From contig PKCW01000328.1 of NCBI GenBank assembly GCA_002862965.1, forward strand, positions 1 to 10,072: 10,072 nucleotides of DNA, in the 5' to 3' direction. Positions 1 through 6,559 of this stretch are shown in pieces (within the stretch, counting starts at the first letter, position 1; each line of letters begins with the position of its first letter). The stretch is from Pseudomonadota bacterium. GTDB taxonomy: Bacteria > Pseudomonadota > Gammaproteobacteria > UBA5335. Under the pieces are notes generated by a model. The model searched no databases and was not told the DNA's origin. It saw only the letters and a program-made list of their open reading frames with translations. The position numbers and the translations under genes are program-made.

Positions 1-1
1 C

Positions 2-352
2 GGCGTCAGCGTCCTGCTGCCGGTTCAGGCATTGCCGGTCGAGGGTGCGGCGGCCAACGCCCTGTCCGACGCGGTGCCCGAGCCGCTGAAGCAGGAGCGC
101 CTCGAGCGCTTGATGGCCCACCAGGCGGCCATCAGTGCGGCGCGTCTGCAGCAGAAGATCGGGCGCACGCTGGACGTGCTGGTCGATGCGGTGGACGCGG
201 ACGGCCCGATCGCGCGCAGCGCCGGTGAGGCGCCGGAAATCGACGGGGTGATCTACCTCGACGGCGCGCCGGACGCCAAACCCGGAGACACGCTGCGCGT
301 CGTGGTGACGGACGCCGACGAGCACGACCTCTACGCCGAGCCGGTAGGCTGA
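2..352 (+). CDS. rimO: Ribosomal protein S12 methylthiotransferase RimO, C-terminal part (5' end outside window)
   Basis: RimO is a cytoplasmic radical-SAM enzyme that puts a methylthio group on a conserved aspartate of ribosomal protein S12. Only about 116 C-terminal residues are visible. The family signature PVEGA-AN (from base 35) is followed by the helix [14 protein letters not shown] and [13 protein letters not shown]. The C-terminal TRAM domain (about bases 155 to 346) contains the RimO hallmark [12 protein letters not shown], then KPGDTLRV and a DEHDLY ending close to the usual RimO C-terminus. The radical-SAM CxxxCxxC part would lie left of the window. Oddity: upstream of PVEG this frame reads PVQAL, where RimO normally has F-x-Y-S; the next frame reads FRH there, so a frameshift or local divergence at bases 1 to 34 is possible. 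The gene is convergent with acvB, with 38 bases between the stops. Confidence 0.93.
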   Translation, partial: GVSVLLPVQALPVEGAAANALSDAVPEPLKQERLERLMAHQAAISAARLQQKIGRTLDVLVDAVDADGPIARSAGEAPEIDGVIYLDGAPDAKPGDTLRVVVTDADEHDLYAEPVG

Positions 353-365
353 TCGGTCAGCGGTG

Positions 366-392
366 GAGCGGGTCCTGCAGCGCCCGTCGCTC
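366..392. terminator. Weak candidate bidirectional hairpin between rimO and acvB
   Basis: The 38-base convergent gap holds an imperfect inverted repeat, GAGCG (366-370) with CGCTC (388-392), with GG/CC pairing possible further inside. The right arm runs into the acvB stop codon. There is no T-run on either strand, so it is not a classical intrinsic terminator. It is the only structure seen in this gap and could serve both genes, but in DNA this rich in GC such a stem can arise by chance. Confidence 0.2.
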
Positions 393-1764
393 AGTGCGCC
401 GCGGCGGGCATTTCCAGGGCCAGCCGCGCCAGATGCGCCATGTCGCCGTCGAAATGGTGCCCGCCGGGCAGCGTGATCACCGGCAGCCGATCGTCTAGCT
501 GCGGACAGATGGACGCGCTCGCCTCGTCCCGCCCGTAGACGCACAGCGTGCGCTCCGCGGGCAGCCGGCTTGCCTCGGGCAGGACGTCCTCGTCGCCCGT
601 ATCGCTGCGCCACCACTGGCTGACCTGAAAGGTGAAGGCCGCCCGCTCGCCGGGCCCGAGCAAGACGAGCCTTTTTACGCGCGCCTGCCACTCGGCCGGC
701 AGTCGGTTGTAGGCGAAGGGCAGGACGTTCGCACCCTGCGAGTAGCCGATCAGGATCGGCTTTTTGTCCGGCCAGCGGGCCTGATACCGGTTCAGGATAC
801 GCTGGAGGTCCGCAGCCAGACCCTCGGGGCTGCGTCGTCCCCAGAAATAGCGCAGCGAATCGAAGCCCACGACCGCCACGCCCTGCGCCGCCAGCGCGCT
901 GCCCAGATCGCGCCCCAAGCCTGCCCAGCCGCCGTCGCCGCTCAGCACGAGCGCCCAGACGGGCGCCTCGGCGCCTCGGGCCGGGACTTCGATCAAGGGC
1001 AGGCGGTCGCCGCTCAGCCGGGGCACGGCCGGTTGCGCGGGCCATCGACGCGTCAACTGGCGATAGGCGGCGCGCAGCGCGTCGGCGCCCGGCACCGTGA
1101 TGCCGGGTGCCGGGATGCCGGTCACGGCCACGGCCTCGGCGCCCGGCACCTTGCGGACGAAGGCATCCGCCACCGCCTGCGGTCCGCCCGTCGCCACGAC
1201 CATCCAGGGCGCCACGGGGAGCGCCGCCGGCGCCACGGTGCTGAGGCCGTCCGCAGCCGCGAAAGCGCTGGCCAGGCCGCGCCCGGGACAGAGCGGAATC
1301 GCGCTCGGGAGGGCGGGCGTGAAATCGACCGACACACCGCCGGCGAAGCCGTCCAGCGGCGCCTGCGCCAGCGCGGCGTACACCAGCGCTGCGCCGACCC
1401 CGCGTCCGGCCAGCACCGGCGGCAGATAGCGTTCCAAGCCCAGCTGCGCTTCGACCTCATGGGCCAGGTTGTCGAGATCGCCGGCGGGCAGGCTGCAATC
1501 GCCATCTTCCGCGGCCATGCGCGCGAGCAGCCCGGGCGCGCTGACACTGATCACCAGGGCACCCTCGCGCGTCAGCACCGCGCTGAGACGCCGATCGATC
1601 GCGGTTCGGCTGTGCCCGGGCATCAGCCACAACACCACCTGGCGGGTGTCGCCCGCCGGCAGGTCGACCCAGACCCGATCGAAGCGCCCGTTGCCAAAGG
1701 GGGAATCGCCGCGTTGGCAGCCGGCGAGAACCAGCAACAACAGCAGCAGCGCCGCTCGCTTCAC
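391..1764 (-). CDS. acvB: AcvB/VirJ-family lipoprotein, probable aminoacyl-phosphatidylglycerol hydrolase
   Basis: Predicted protein of 457 residues. It starts with a lipoprotein signal: MKR, a run of leucines and the lipobox LAGC (13-16), with Cys16 as lipidation site and Gln17 after it. The C-terminal half (about 245-457) is a VirJ-type alpha/beta hydrolase: SGDGGW (275-280), DSLRYFW (302-308), nucleophile elbow GYSQG (340-344, Ser342), NVLPFAYNRLP (346-356) and GGHHFDGD (434-441, His436 or His437 as likely catalytic His). The N-terminal half resembles the first AcvB domain, but its elbow-like site is GRGVG (120-124) with no serine, so it is probably inactive. In Agrobacterium, AcvB is a lysyl-PG hydrolase encoded with the MprF homologue LpiA; Pseudomonas aeruginosa has a comparable alanyl-PG hydrolase next to its synthase. 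The GTG start at 1764 overlaps the mprF stop in GTGA, which implies translational coupling and fits a signal peptide beginning at once. The substrate amino acid cannot be told from sequence. Confidence 0.88.
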   Translation of the reverse strand: MKRAALLLLLLVLAGCQRGDSPFGNGRFDRVWVDLPAGDTRQVVLWLMPGHSRTAIDRRLSAVLTREGALVISVSAPGLLARMAAEDGDCSLPAGDLDNLAHEVEAQLGLERYLPPVLAGRGVGAALVYAALAQAPLDGFAGGVSVDFTPALPSAIPLCPGRGLASAFAAADGLSTVAPAALPVAPWMVVATGGPQAVADAFVRKVPGAEAVAVTGIPAPGITVPGADALRAAYRQLTRRWPAQPAVPRLSGDRLPLIEVPARGAEAPVWALVLSGDGGWAGLGRDLGSALAAQGVAVVGFDSLRYFWGRRSPEGLAADLQRILNRYQARWPDKKPILIGYSQGANVLPFAYNRLPAEWQARVKRLVLLGPGERAAFTFQVSQWWRSDTGDEDVLPEASRLPAERTLCVYGRDEASASICPQLDDRLPVITLPGGHHFDGDMAHLARLALEMPAAAH

Positions 1765-4322
1765 TTCGCCACCACGCCCCGCAAGCCCCCGCCGATCAGC
1801 GTCGTCACTTCCGCCAGCGCCAGCAGCGGGGCCATGCCGCCCGGGGCCGCGAGGTAGCGTGGCTCCCAGACCGGCGCGAACTTTTCCTTGAAACGGCGCA
1901 CGCCCTGGAAGTTGTAGTAGCGCTCGCCGCGCTCGTAAAACAGCCGACCGACCTGCTGCCAGGTCGGTGCGCGCTCGTGCTGCGCCATGCCGGCGAGCGG
2001 CGCCATGCCGAGCCCGAAGCGCGCCACGCCGGCCGCCCGGTAGCGCAGCATGAGTTCGATCAACAGGTAGTCCATGGTGCTCGGCGGGGCGGTGGGCAGG
2101 TAGCGCATCAGATCGACGCGGACCTCCTCGCCCACATCCGTGGTCAGCAGATTGGCGAACGCAACGATGGCGCCGTGCTGGCGCACCAGAGCCACGGGCA
2201 GGCGCTCGAGGTATCCGGCATCGAACGCCCCGAGCGAGAAGCGTTTTTCGCGCGCGTTGCGGCTCGTGAGCCAGGCATCGGAGATCCCCCGCAAGGCGTC
2301 GATCACGGCGCCCACGGCTTCTGGGGGCAGGATCTCCAGCGTCAGGCCTTCGCGCTGGGCACGACTGTAGGCATGGCGCAGCGGCGCCCGTGCCGGGCCT
2401 TTCAAGTCGAAGGCGGGGAGCGGGACATGCGCAGACTCGCCAAGCTTGTAGACACGCAACCCGGCGTCCAGATACCACGGCAAGGCTGCTGGCGTCACCT
2501 GATAGAAGACGGCGCGGCCACCGTGGGCCGTGGCTAGTTCCACGAAACGCCAGACCAGATTCGGCGCGCTGTCCGGACGGCCCGCCGGATCGCCCAAGGC
2601 GACCCAGTAGCGGCCGCTCTGGCCGTACATCACGAACGCCTCCCCGTCATCCGAAAAGAGGAGCGATTTGTCGCCCATGAGCACCAGGGCCGCATCGGCG
2701 GACGGCTGACGCCGCACGATGTCGGCGGCGCGGACCAGATCCGCCTCGGTCGGCGCAAGCGCGTCGATGCCGGCAGGTCGCAACAGCTGCCACAGGCCGA
2801 TGGCGACGGCCAGAAAGGCGGTCAGCGTGATGGCACGCAGCGAACGTGACACATGGGCATCGAAGGCAAACTGCCACCACAGGTCGTGGCGGTATTCGAC
2901 GTCGCGATAACTCAGCAACAGCAACCAGATCATGGCCGCGACGACCAAACCGACGGCGATGAGCCATTCGGTCTCGAACACCTGCATCCGCAGGGTCGAC
3001 CGACGGTTGAATTCCGCCCGGAACACCCAAAGAAACATGCCAAGGATCGAAAGACCGGCCGCCTCGGTCCAGGCGATGCCCTTGGGGAGCGCGAGCACGG
3101 CCGCAGCCAGGGTCAGCACCACCGCCGCCCACCACGCGGCATCCAGGCGATGCAACAGGCCTCGCGCGACGAAGAGCAGGGCCAGACCCGCCACGCCGCC
3201 GAGCAGGTGGGCAATCTCGACCACGGCCAGCGGGACATGCAGCGTCAGGATGTCCGTCGCGGCCGCCGTGGTCGGCGTCGCGCCCGATGCCAGCAACCAG
3301 ATGCCGGCGATGAAGACGAGGATCGCCAGCAGGACCGGGGAGGTGCGCGCCGCAGCCCGACCCACCGGGGTGTCGGTGGCACGATGCCACTCGTGGTCGG
3401 CCAGCAGCAGGGTTGCCACGGCGAGCGGCAGCAGGAAATAGACGCCGCGAAACAGGATCAGGGCGCCGAGTATGGATTCGGTGTCGGCCCGGGCTCCATA
3501 GGCCAGCAGCATCACCGCCTCGAAAACGCCGAGGCCGCCCGGGACGTGGCTGAGGACGCCCAGACTGATGGCAATCGCAAAATAGACCAGAAAGCCGGCG
3601 AACGACACGTCGGTGTCGGGCATCAGAAACCACAGCGCCGCAGCGCAGGCGGCGAGATCGAACACCGAAATCAGGATTTGCTGCGTCAGCAGCCCGGCCG
3701 AGGGCAACTCCAAGCTGCGCCCGAACAGGCGCACCTGGCCACGCCATGCCGACAGGCCGATGAGCGCGGCAACGGCCAGGAGGGTCATGCCGGCCGCGCC
3801 CCGCAGCAGCGCCGCCGGCAGCGGCAGGAGGCTGGTGACCTGGTCGGCGCCCACCAGCATGCCCGCGGCCCCGAAAACCGTGACGCCGAGCCCGAAGGCG
3901 CCCGCGTTGAAGCCGATGATGCGAAAGATCTGACCGGTATCGAGGCCGGCAGCGGTGTAGAGGCGCATGCGCACGGCGCCGCCCGTCATGACGCCGAGCC
4001 CGACGGAATTGCCGACCGCATAGGCCATGAAGGCGGTCAGGACGGTCGTGGCGGGACGCAGGCGGATCCCGAGATAGCGCAGGGCGGAGAAGTCATAGCC
4101 CGTCAGGGCGAGATAGCTCAGCATCGTCGCCAGGACGGCGAGCGCGACCCGATCGATGGGCGTCGTGGCCATGGCGCGCATCAAGGCGTCGTAATCCAGG
4201 CTCTGAACCAGATGCCGCAATCCGCCCAGCACCGCCGCACCGATGAGCGCCACGACGATCAGCAGCAGCGGCGTCCGCCAGCGCGCCAGCCCGCGCTTGA
4301 AATCCGGGCCGTCGGCCGTCAT
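1761..4322 (-). CDS. mprF: MprF, bifunctional aminoacyl-phosphatidylglycerol synthase and flippase
   Basis: MprF transfers an amino acid (lysine or alanine) from charged tRNA to phosphatidylglycerol and moves the product to the outer leaflet of the inner membrane. This lowers negative surface charge and gives resistance to cationic peptides and acid. The protein has 853 residues, the normal full length. Residues 1 to about 515 hold some 14 hydrophobic segments (for example 17-37, 57-77, 134-157, 284-308, 452-472, 497-515) with flippase-domain sequences such as GNSVGLGVMTGGAVRMRLY (104-122) and SHVPGGLGVFE (258-268). Residues 520-853 form the cytoplasmic transferase domain (DUF2156, GNAT-like): GDKSLLFS (550-557), ALGDP (575-579), VDLMRY (736-741), MDYLLIELM (750-758), FGLGMAPL (769-776) and GVRRFKEKFAPVWEPRYL (807-824). 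The ATG at 4322 lies 61 bases after the Nudix gene stop, without a clear Shine-Dalgarno sequence. The stop overlaps the acvB start. Lysine versus alanine specificity cannot be decided. Confidence 0.96.
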   Translation of the reverse strand: MTADGPDFKRGLARWRTPLLLIVVALIGAAVLGGLRHLVQSLDYDALMRAMATTPIDRVALAVLATMLSYLALTGYDFSALRYLGIRLRPATTVLTAFMAYAVGNSVGLGVMTGGAVRMRLYTAAGLDTGQIFRIIGFNAGAFGLGVTVFGAAGMLVGADQVTSLLPLPAALLRGAAGMTLLAVAALIGLSAWRGQVRLFGRSLELPSAGLLTQQILISVFDLAACAAALWFLMPDTDVSFAGFLVYFAIAISLGVLSHVPGGLGVFEAVMLLAYGARADTESILGALILFRGVYFLLPLAVATLLLADHEWHRATDTPVGRAAARTSPVLLAILVFIAGIWLLASGATPTTAAATDILTLHVPLAVVEIAHLLGGVAGLALLFVARGLLHRLDAAWWAAVVLTLAAAVLALPKGIAWTEAAGLSILGMFLWVFRAEFNRRSTLRMQVFETEWLIAVGLVVAAMIWLLLLSYRDVEYRHDLWWQFAFDAHVSRSLRAITLTAFLAVAIGLWQLLRPAGIDALAPTEADLVRAADIVRRQPSADAALVLMGDKSLLFSDDGEAFVMYGQSGRYWVALGDPAGRPDSAPNLVWRFVELATAHGGRAVFYQVTPAALPWYLDAGLRVYKLGESAHVPLPAFDLKGPARAPLRHAYSRAQREGLTLEILPPEAVGAVIDALRGISDAWLTSRNAREKRFSLGAFDAGYLERLPVALVRQHGAIVAFANLLTTDVGEEVRVDLMRYLPTAPPSTMDYLLIELMLRYRAAGVARFGLGMAPLAGMAQHERAPTWQQVGRLFYERGERYYNFQGVRRFKEKFAPVWEPRYLAAPGGMAPLLALAEVTTLIGGGLRGVVAK

Positions 4323-4383
4323 TGCGACCGCATCGGGGCGAGGGGCGACGACGCCGGGCCGTCACGCCGGATCGGCGCGCGGC

Positions 4384-5343
4384 TCAGGCGCATGCGGGCC
4401 ACAAGCCGCGGATGGCGGCGATGCCCTGTCCGCCCAGCCGCCGCGCGCGATCCCGGTCAGCGCCGGCCATGCCGCCGAGGGCGTAGACCGGCAGACCGGC
4501 GGCCCGCACCTGCCGTGCCCAGCGTCGCCAACCCAGGGGCGCCACCCGCGCGTGTCCCGGTGTCGCCCGTACCGGCGAAAGCACGGCGAAATCCAGTGCC
4601 AAGGCACGCGCCCGTGCCAGGTCGGTCGCGTCATGGCAGGAGGCGCCGATCCATGCCAATCGATCCGGCCGCGCCGCCAGACTCGCCAGACGGGCGCCGT
4701 TGAGGTGGACGCCGTCATAGCCCAGCGCGTGCGCGTCCCCGGGTGCGCCGTTCAGCAGCAACAGCACATCCCCGGCGGCGCGGTCGGGCCGGAGCGCTGC
4801 GGCCACGGCCGCGAGTTCGGCCTTCGTGGCGTCGGGCCGCCGCACCTGGATCAGCCGAATTCCGGCTCGGATCGCGCAGCGCAGGTTCTCGATCAGGCGC
4901 GTCAAGGGCATCGGGTCCGGTGGGGTCACGAGGTATCGATCCGGCAGGCGACCGGCGCGACGGATGATACGGTTGGCCGGCGGCATGGGCAATCGGTCCA
5001 GCTCATCGGGCGTGACCCAGGCCACGGTTTGCCCTTCGCAGCCCGCGGGTGTCCCGCCATAAGCGGTGACGCGCCAGACATCCAGCACGACCGGTAGCGC
5101 GGCATCCGGCTCCGGCGGGAGTCGGATCAGGGGGGTGGCGCCGGAGACTTCGATGCCGAGTTCTTCGCGCAGTTCGCGGCGCAGCGCCTGCAAGCGGCTT
5201 TCCCCGGCTTCCTGCTTGCCGCCGGGGAACTCCCAGTAGCCGGCCCATGGCTTTCCGCTGGCACGACGCGCCACCAGCACGCGCCCGGCCGCATCGGTGA
5301 GGAAACCGACGGCGACGCGAACCGGCGCGGGATCGGCGATCAC
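4384..5343 (-). CDS. Nudix hydrolase (MutT-like) fused to a ThiE-like domain
   Basis: Fusion protein of 319 residues. Residues 8 to about 135 are a MutT-type Nudix hydrolase with a complete Nudix box at 42-64 (G-x5-E-x7-R-E-L-x-E-E-x-G-I; metal-binding Glu57, Glu60, Glu61), preceded by WEFPGGK. The likely role is cleavage of oxidised nucleotides such as 8-oxo-dGTP. Residues about 137-319 follow the thiamine-phosphate synthase (ThiE) barrel: IQVRRPDA (165-172), GYDGVHLNGARL (208-219), WIGASCH (231-237), AVLSPVRATPGH (253-264), YALGGMAG (287-294). Residues expected for catalysis are changed: QxReK becomes QVRRP, and the GPxFxTxTK-like loop becomes SPVRATPGH, without the lysine. True TMP synthase activity is therefore doubtful. 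Such fusions near argJ and secA occur across Gammaproteobacteria. The GTG start at 5343 was chosen because it lies one base after the argJ stop; a longer reading would run back through argJ. Confidence 0.9.
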   Translation of the reverse strand: MIADPAPVRVAVGFLTDAAGRVLVARRASGKPWAGYWEFPGGKQEAGESRLQALRRELREELGIEVSGATPLIRLPPEPDAALPVVLDVWRVTAYGGTPAGCEGQTVAWVTPDELDRLPMPPANRIIRRAGRLPDRYLVTPPDPMPLTRLIENLRCAIRAGIRLIQVRRPDATKAELAAVAAALRPDRAAGDVLLLLNGAPGDAHALGYDGVHLNGARLASLAARPDRLAWIGASCHDATDLARARALALDFAVLSPVRATPGHARVAPLGWRRWARQVRAAGLPVYALGGMAGADRDRARRLGGQGIAAIRGLWPACA

Positions 5344-5344
5344 T

Positions 5345-6556
5345 TCAGGTGCGGTATTCCGCGTTGATGCGCACGTAGTCGTGGCCGAGATCGCAGGTCC
5401 AGATGCGCACCGCGGCCTCGCCCCGACCCAGGCGCACCGCGATCGTGATGTCGGTGCGCGCCATGACCCGCTGGCCGTCGGTCTCGCGATAGGCCGGATC
5501 GAGCCCGCCGCCGCGCACCACACCGACCTCGTCCAGATCGATCGCCACGCGCTCCAGCGCCAGCTCGCTCAGGCCGGCCCGACCGACCGCGGCCAGGATG
5601 CGTCCCCAGTTGGGATCGCTGGCGAAGAACGCCGTCTTGACCAGCGGTGAGTGGGCAATGGCATCGGCCACCTGCCGCGCCTCGGCGGCATCGCGCGCCT
5701 GCTCGACCGCCACGGTGATGAACTTGGTGGCGCCCTCGCCGTCGCGCACGATGGCCTGGGCCAGTTGCCGGCAGACCTCGTCCAGCGCGGCCTGGAACGC
5801 GGGCCAGGCGGGATCGGCCGGGGTGAGGCGCGGACCGTCGCCGGTGGCGATGAGGCAGCAGGCGTCGTTGGTGGAGGTGTCGCCATCGACGGTGATGCGG
5901 TTGAAGCTGCCGGCCGCCGCACCCTCGAGGGCGCTCTGCAGGTCGGCCGCGTCGATGACCGCGTCGACCGCGACGAAGGCCAGCATGGTGGCCATGTCGG
6001 GGCGGATCATGCCGGCGCCCTTGGCGATGCCGTTCACCGTGACCGTCTGCCCGTCCCGCGCGAAGGCGCGGCTGACCGCCTTGGGCTGGGTGTCGGTGGT
6101 CATGATGCCCCAGGCGGCGTCGGCCCAGCCGTCGGGGGCAAGCGCCGCCACGGCTGCCGGCAGCGCCGCCGTCAGGCGATCGACCGGCAAGGGCTCGCCG
6201 ATGACGCCGGTAGAAAACGGCAGCACGGCCTCGGGCGCACAGCCGAGCCGTTCGGCCAGCGCAGCGCAGCAGGCGCGCGCCGCCGCCTCACCCGCCGCGC
6301 CCGTGCCGGCGTTGGCGTTGCCCGTGTTGATCAGCAGCGCGCGCGGGCGCGTCCGCTGGAGGTGGGCCCGCGCGAGGATCACCGGCGCCGCACAGAAGGC
6401 GTTGCGGGTGAAAACCGCGGCCGTCGTGGCGTCCGGACCGAGCGCGAATACCACCAGATCACGGCGGTCCGCCTTGCGGATGCCGGCCATGACCGTGCCC
6501 ACGCGGAGGCCGCGCAGCGGGGGCATCGGCTCGAAAGGGATGGTTCCAGCCGCCAT
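5345..6556 (-). CDS. argJ: ArgJ, glutamate N-acetyltransferase / amino-acid acetyltransferase
   Basis: ArgJ moves the acetyl group from N-acetylornithine to glutamate in the cyclic arginine pathway; some forms also use acetyl-CoA. The 403 residues match the family length. The precursor cuts itself into alpha and beta chains at the conserved MATML site: here Ala189-Thr190 within [16 protein letters not shown] (179-194), Thr190 becoming the N-terminal nucleophile. Other family motifs are [11 protein letters not shown] (76-86), the oxyanion-hole segment STGVIGE (115-121), [10 protein letters not shown] (222-231), DGEGATKF (272-279) and SDPNWGRI (313-320). It ends in the usual INAEYRT. The ATG at 6556 starts 3 bases after the secA stop, and the stop is followed after 1 base by the Nudix-ThiE start, so it sits in the middle of an operon. 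Whether it is mono- or bifunctional cannot be told by eye. Confidence 0.97.
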   Translation of the reverse strand: MAAGTIPFEPMPPLRGLRVGTVMAGIRKADRRDLVVFALGPDATTAAVFTRNAFCAAPVILARAHLQRTRPRALLINTGNANAGTGAAGEAAARACCAALAERLGCAPEAVLPFSTGVIGEPLPVDRLTAALPAAVAALAPDGWADAAWGIMTTDTQPKAVSRAFARDGQTVTVNGIAKGAGMIRPDMATMLAFVAVDAVIDAADLQSALEGAAAGSFNRITVDGDTSTNDACCLIATGDGPRLTPADPAWPAFQAALDEVCRQLAQAIVRDGEGATKFITVAVEQARDAAEARQVADAIAHSPLVKTAFFASDPNWGRILAAVGRAGLSELALERVAIDLDEVGVVRGGGLDPAYRETDGQRVMARTDITIAVRLGRGEAAVRIWTCDLGHDYVRINAEYRT

Positions 6557-6559
6557 GGC

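Noticed and set aside
1731..1750. CAG/CAA-rich short repeat
   Set aside because: It is the complement of the leucine codons in the acvB signal peptide, not an independent repeat.
1765..2478. In-frame extension of acvB upstream of the GTG at 1764
   Set aside because: It would run through the mprF transferase domain in another frame and would bury the lipoprotein signal peptide. The GTG overlapping the mprF stop explains the gene fully.
4340..4380. GC-rich hairpin as a terminator between the Nudix-ThiE gene and mprF
   Set aside because: Only 4 to 5 bp CCGG-type pairings are possible and no T-run follows; this is not distinguishable from chance in such GC-rich sequence.
2853..4703. Open frame of about 600 codons on the + strand opposite mprF and the Nudix-ThiE gene
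   Set aside because: It is antisense to mprF, has a composition rich in Gln, Arg and His and no domain signature; it is a codon-bias shadow.
5344..5523. In-frame extension of the Nudix-ThiE gene into argJ
   Set aside because: The extra residues are argJ read in another frame and do not resemble Nudix proteins; the family begins close to the GTG at 5343.
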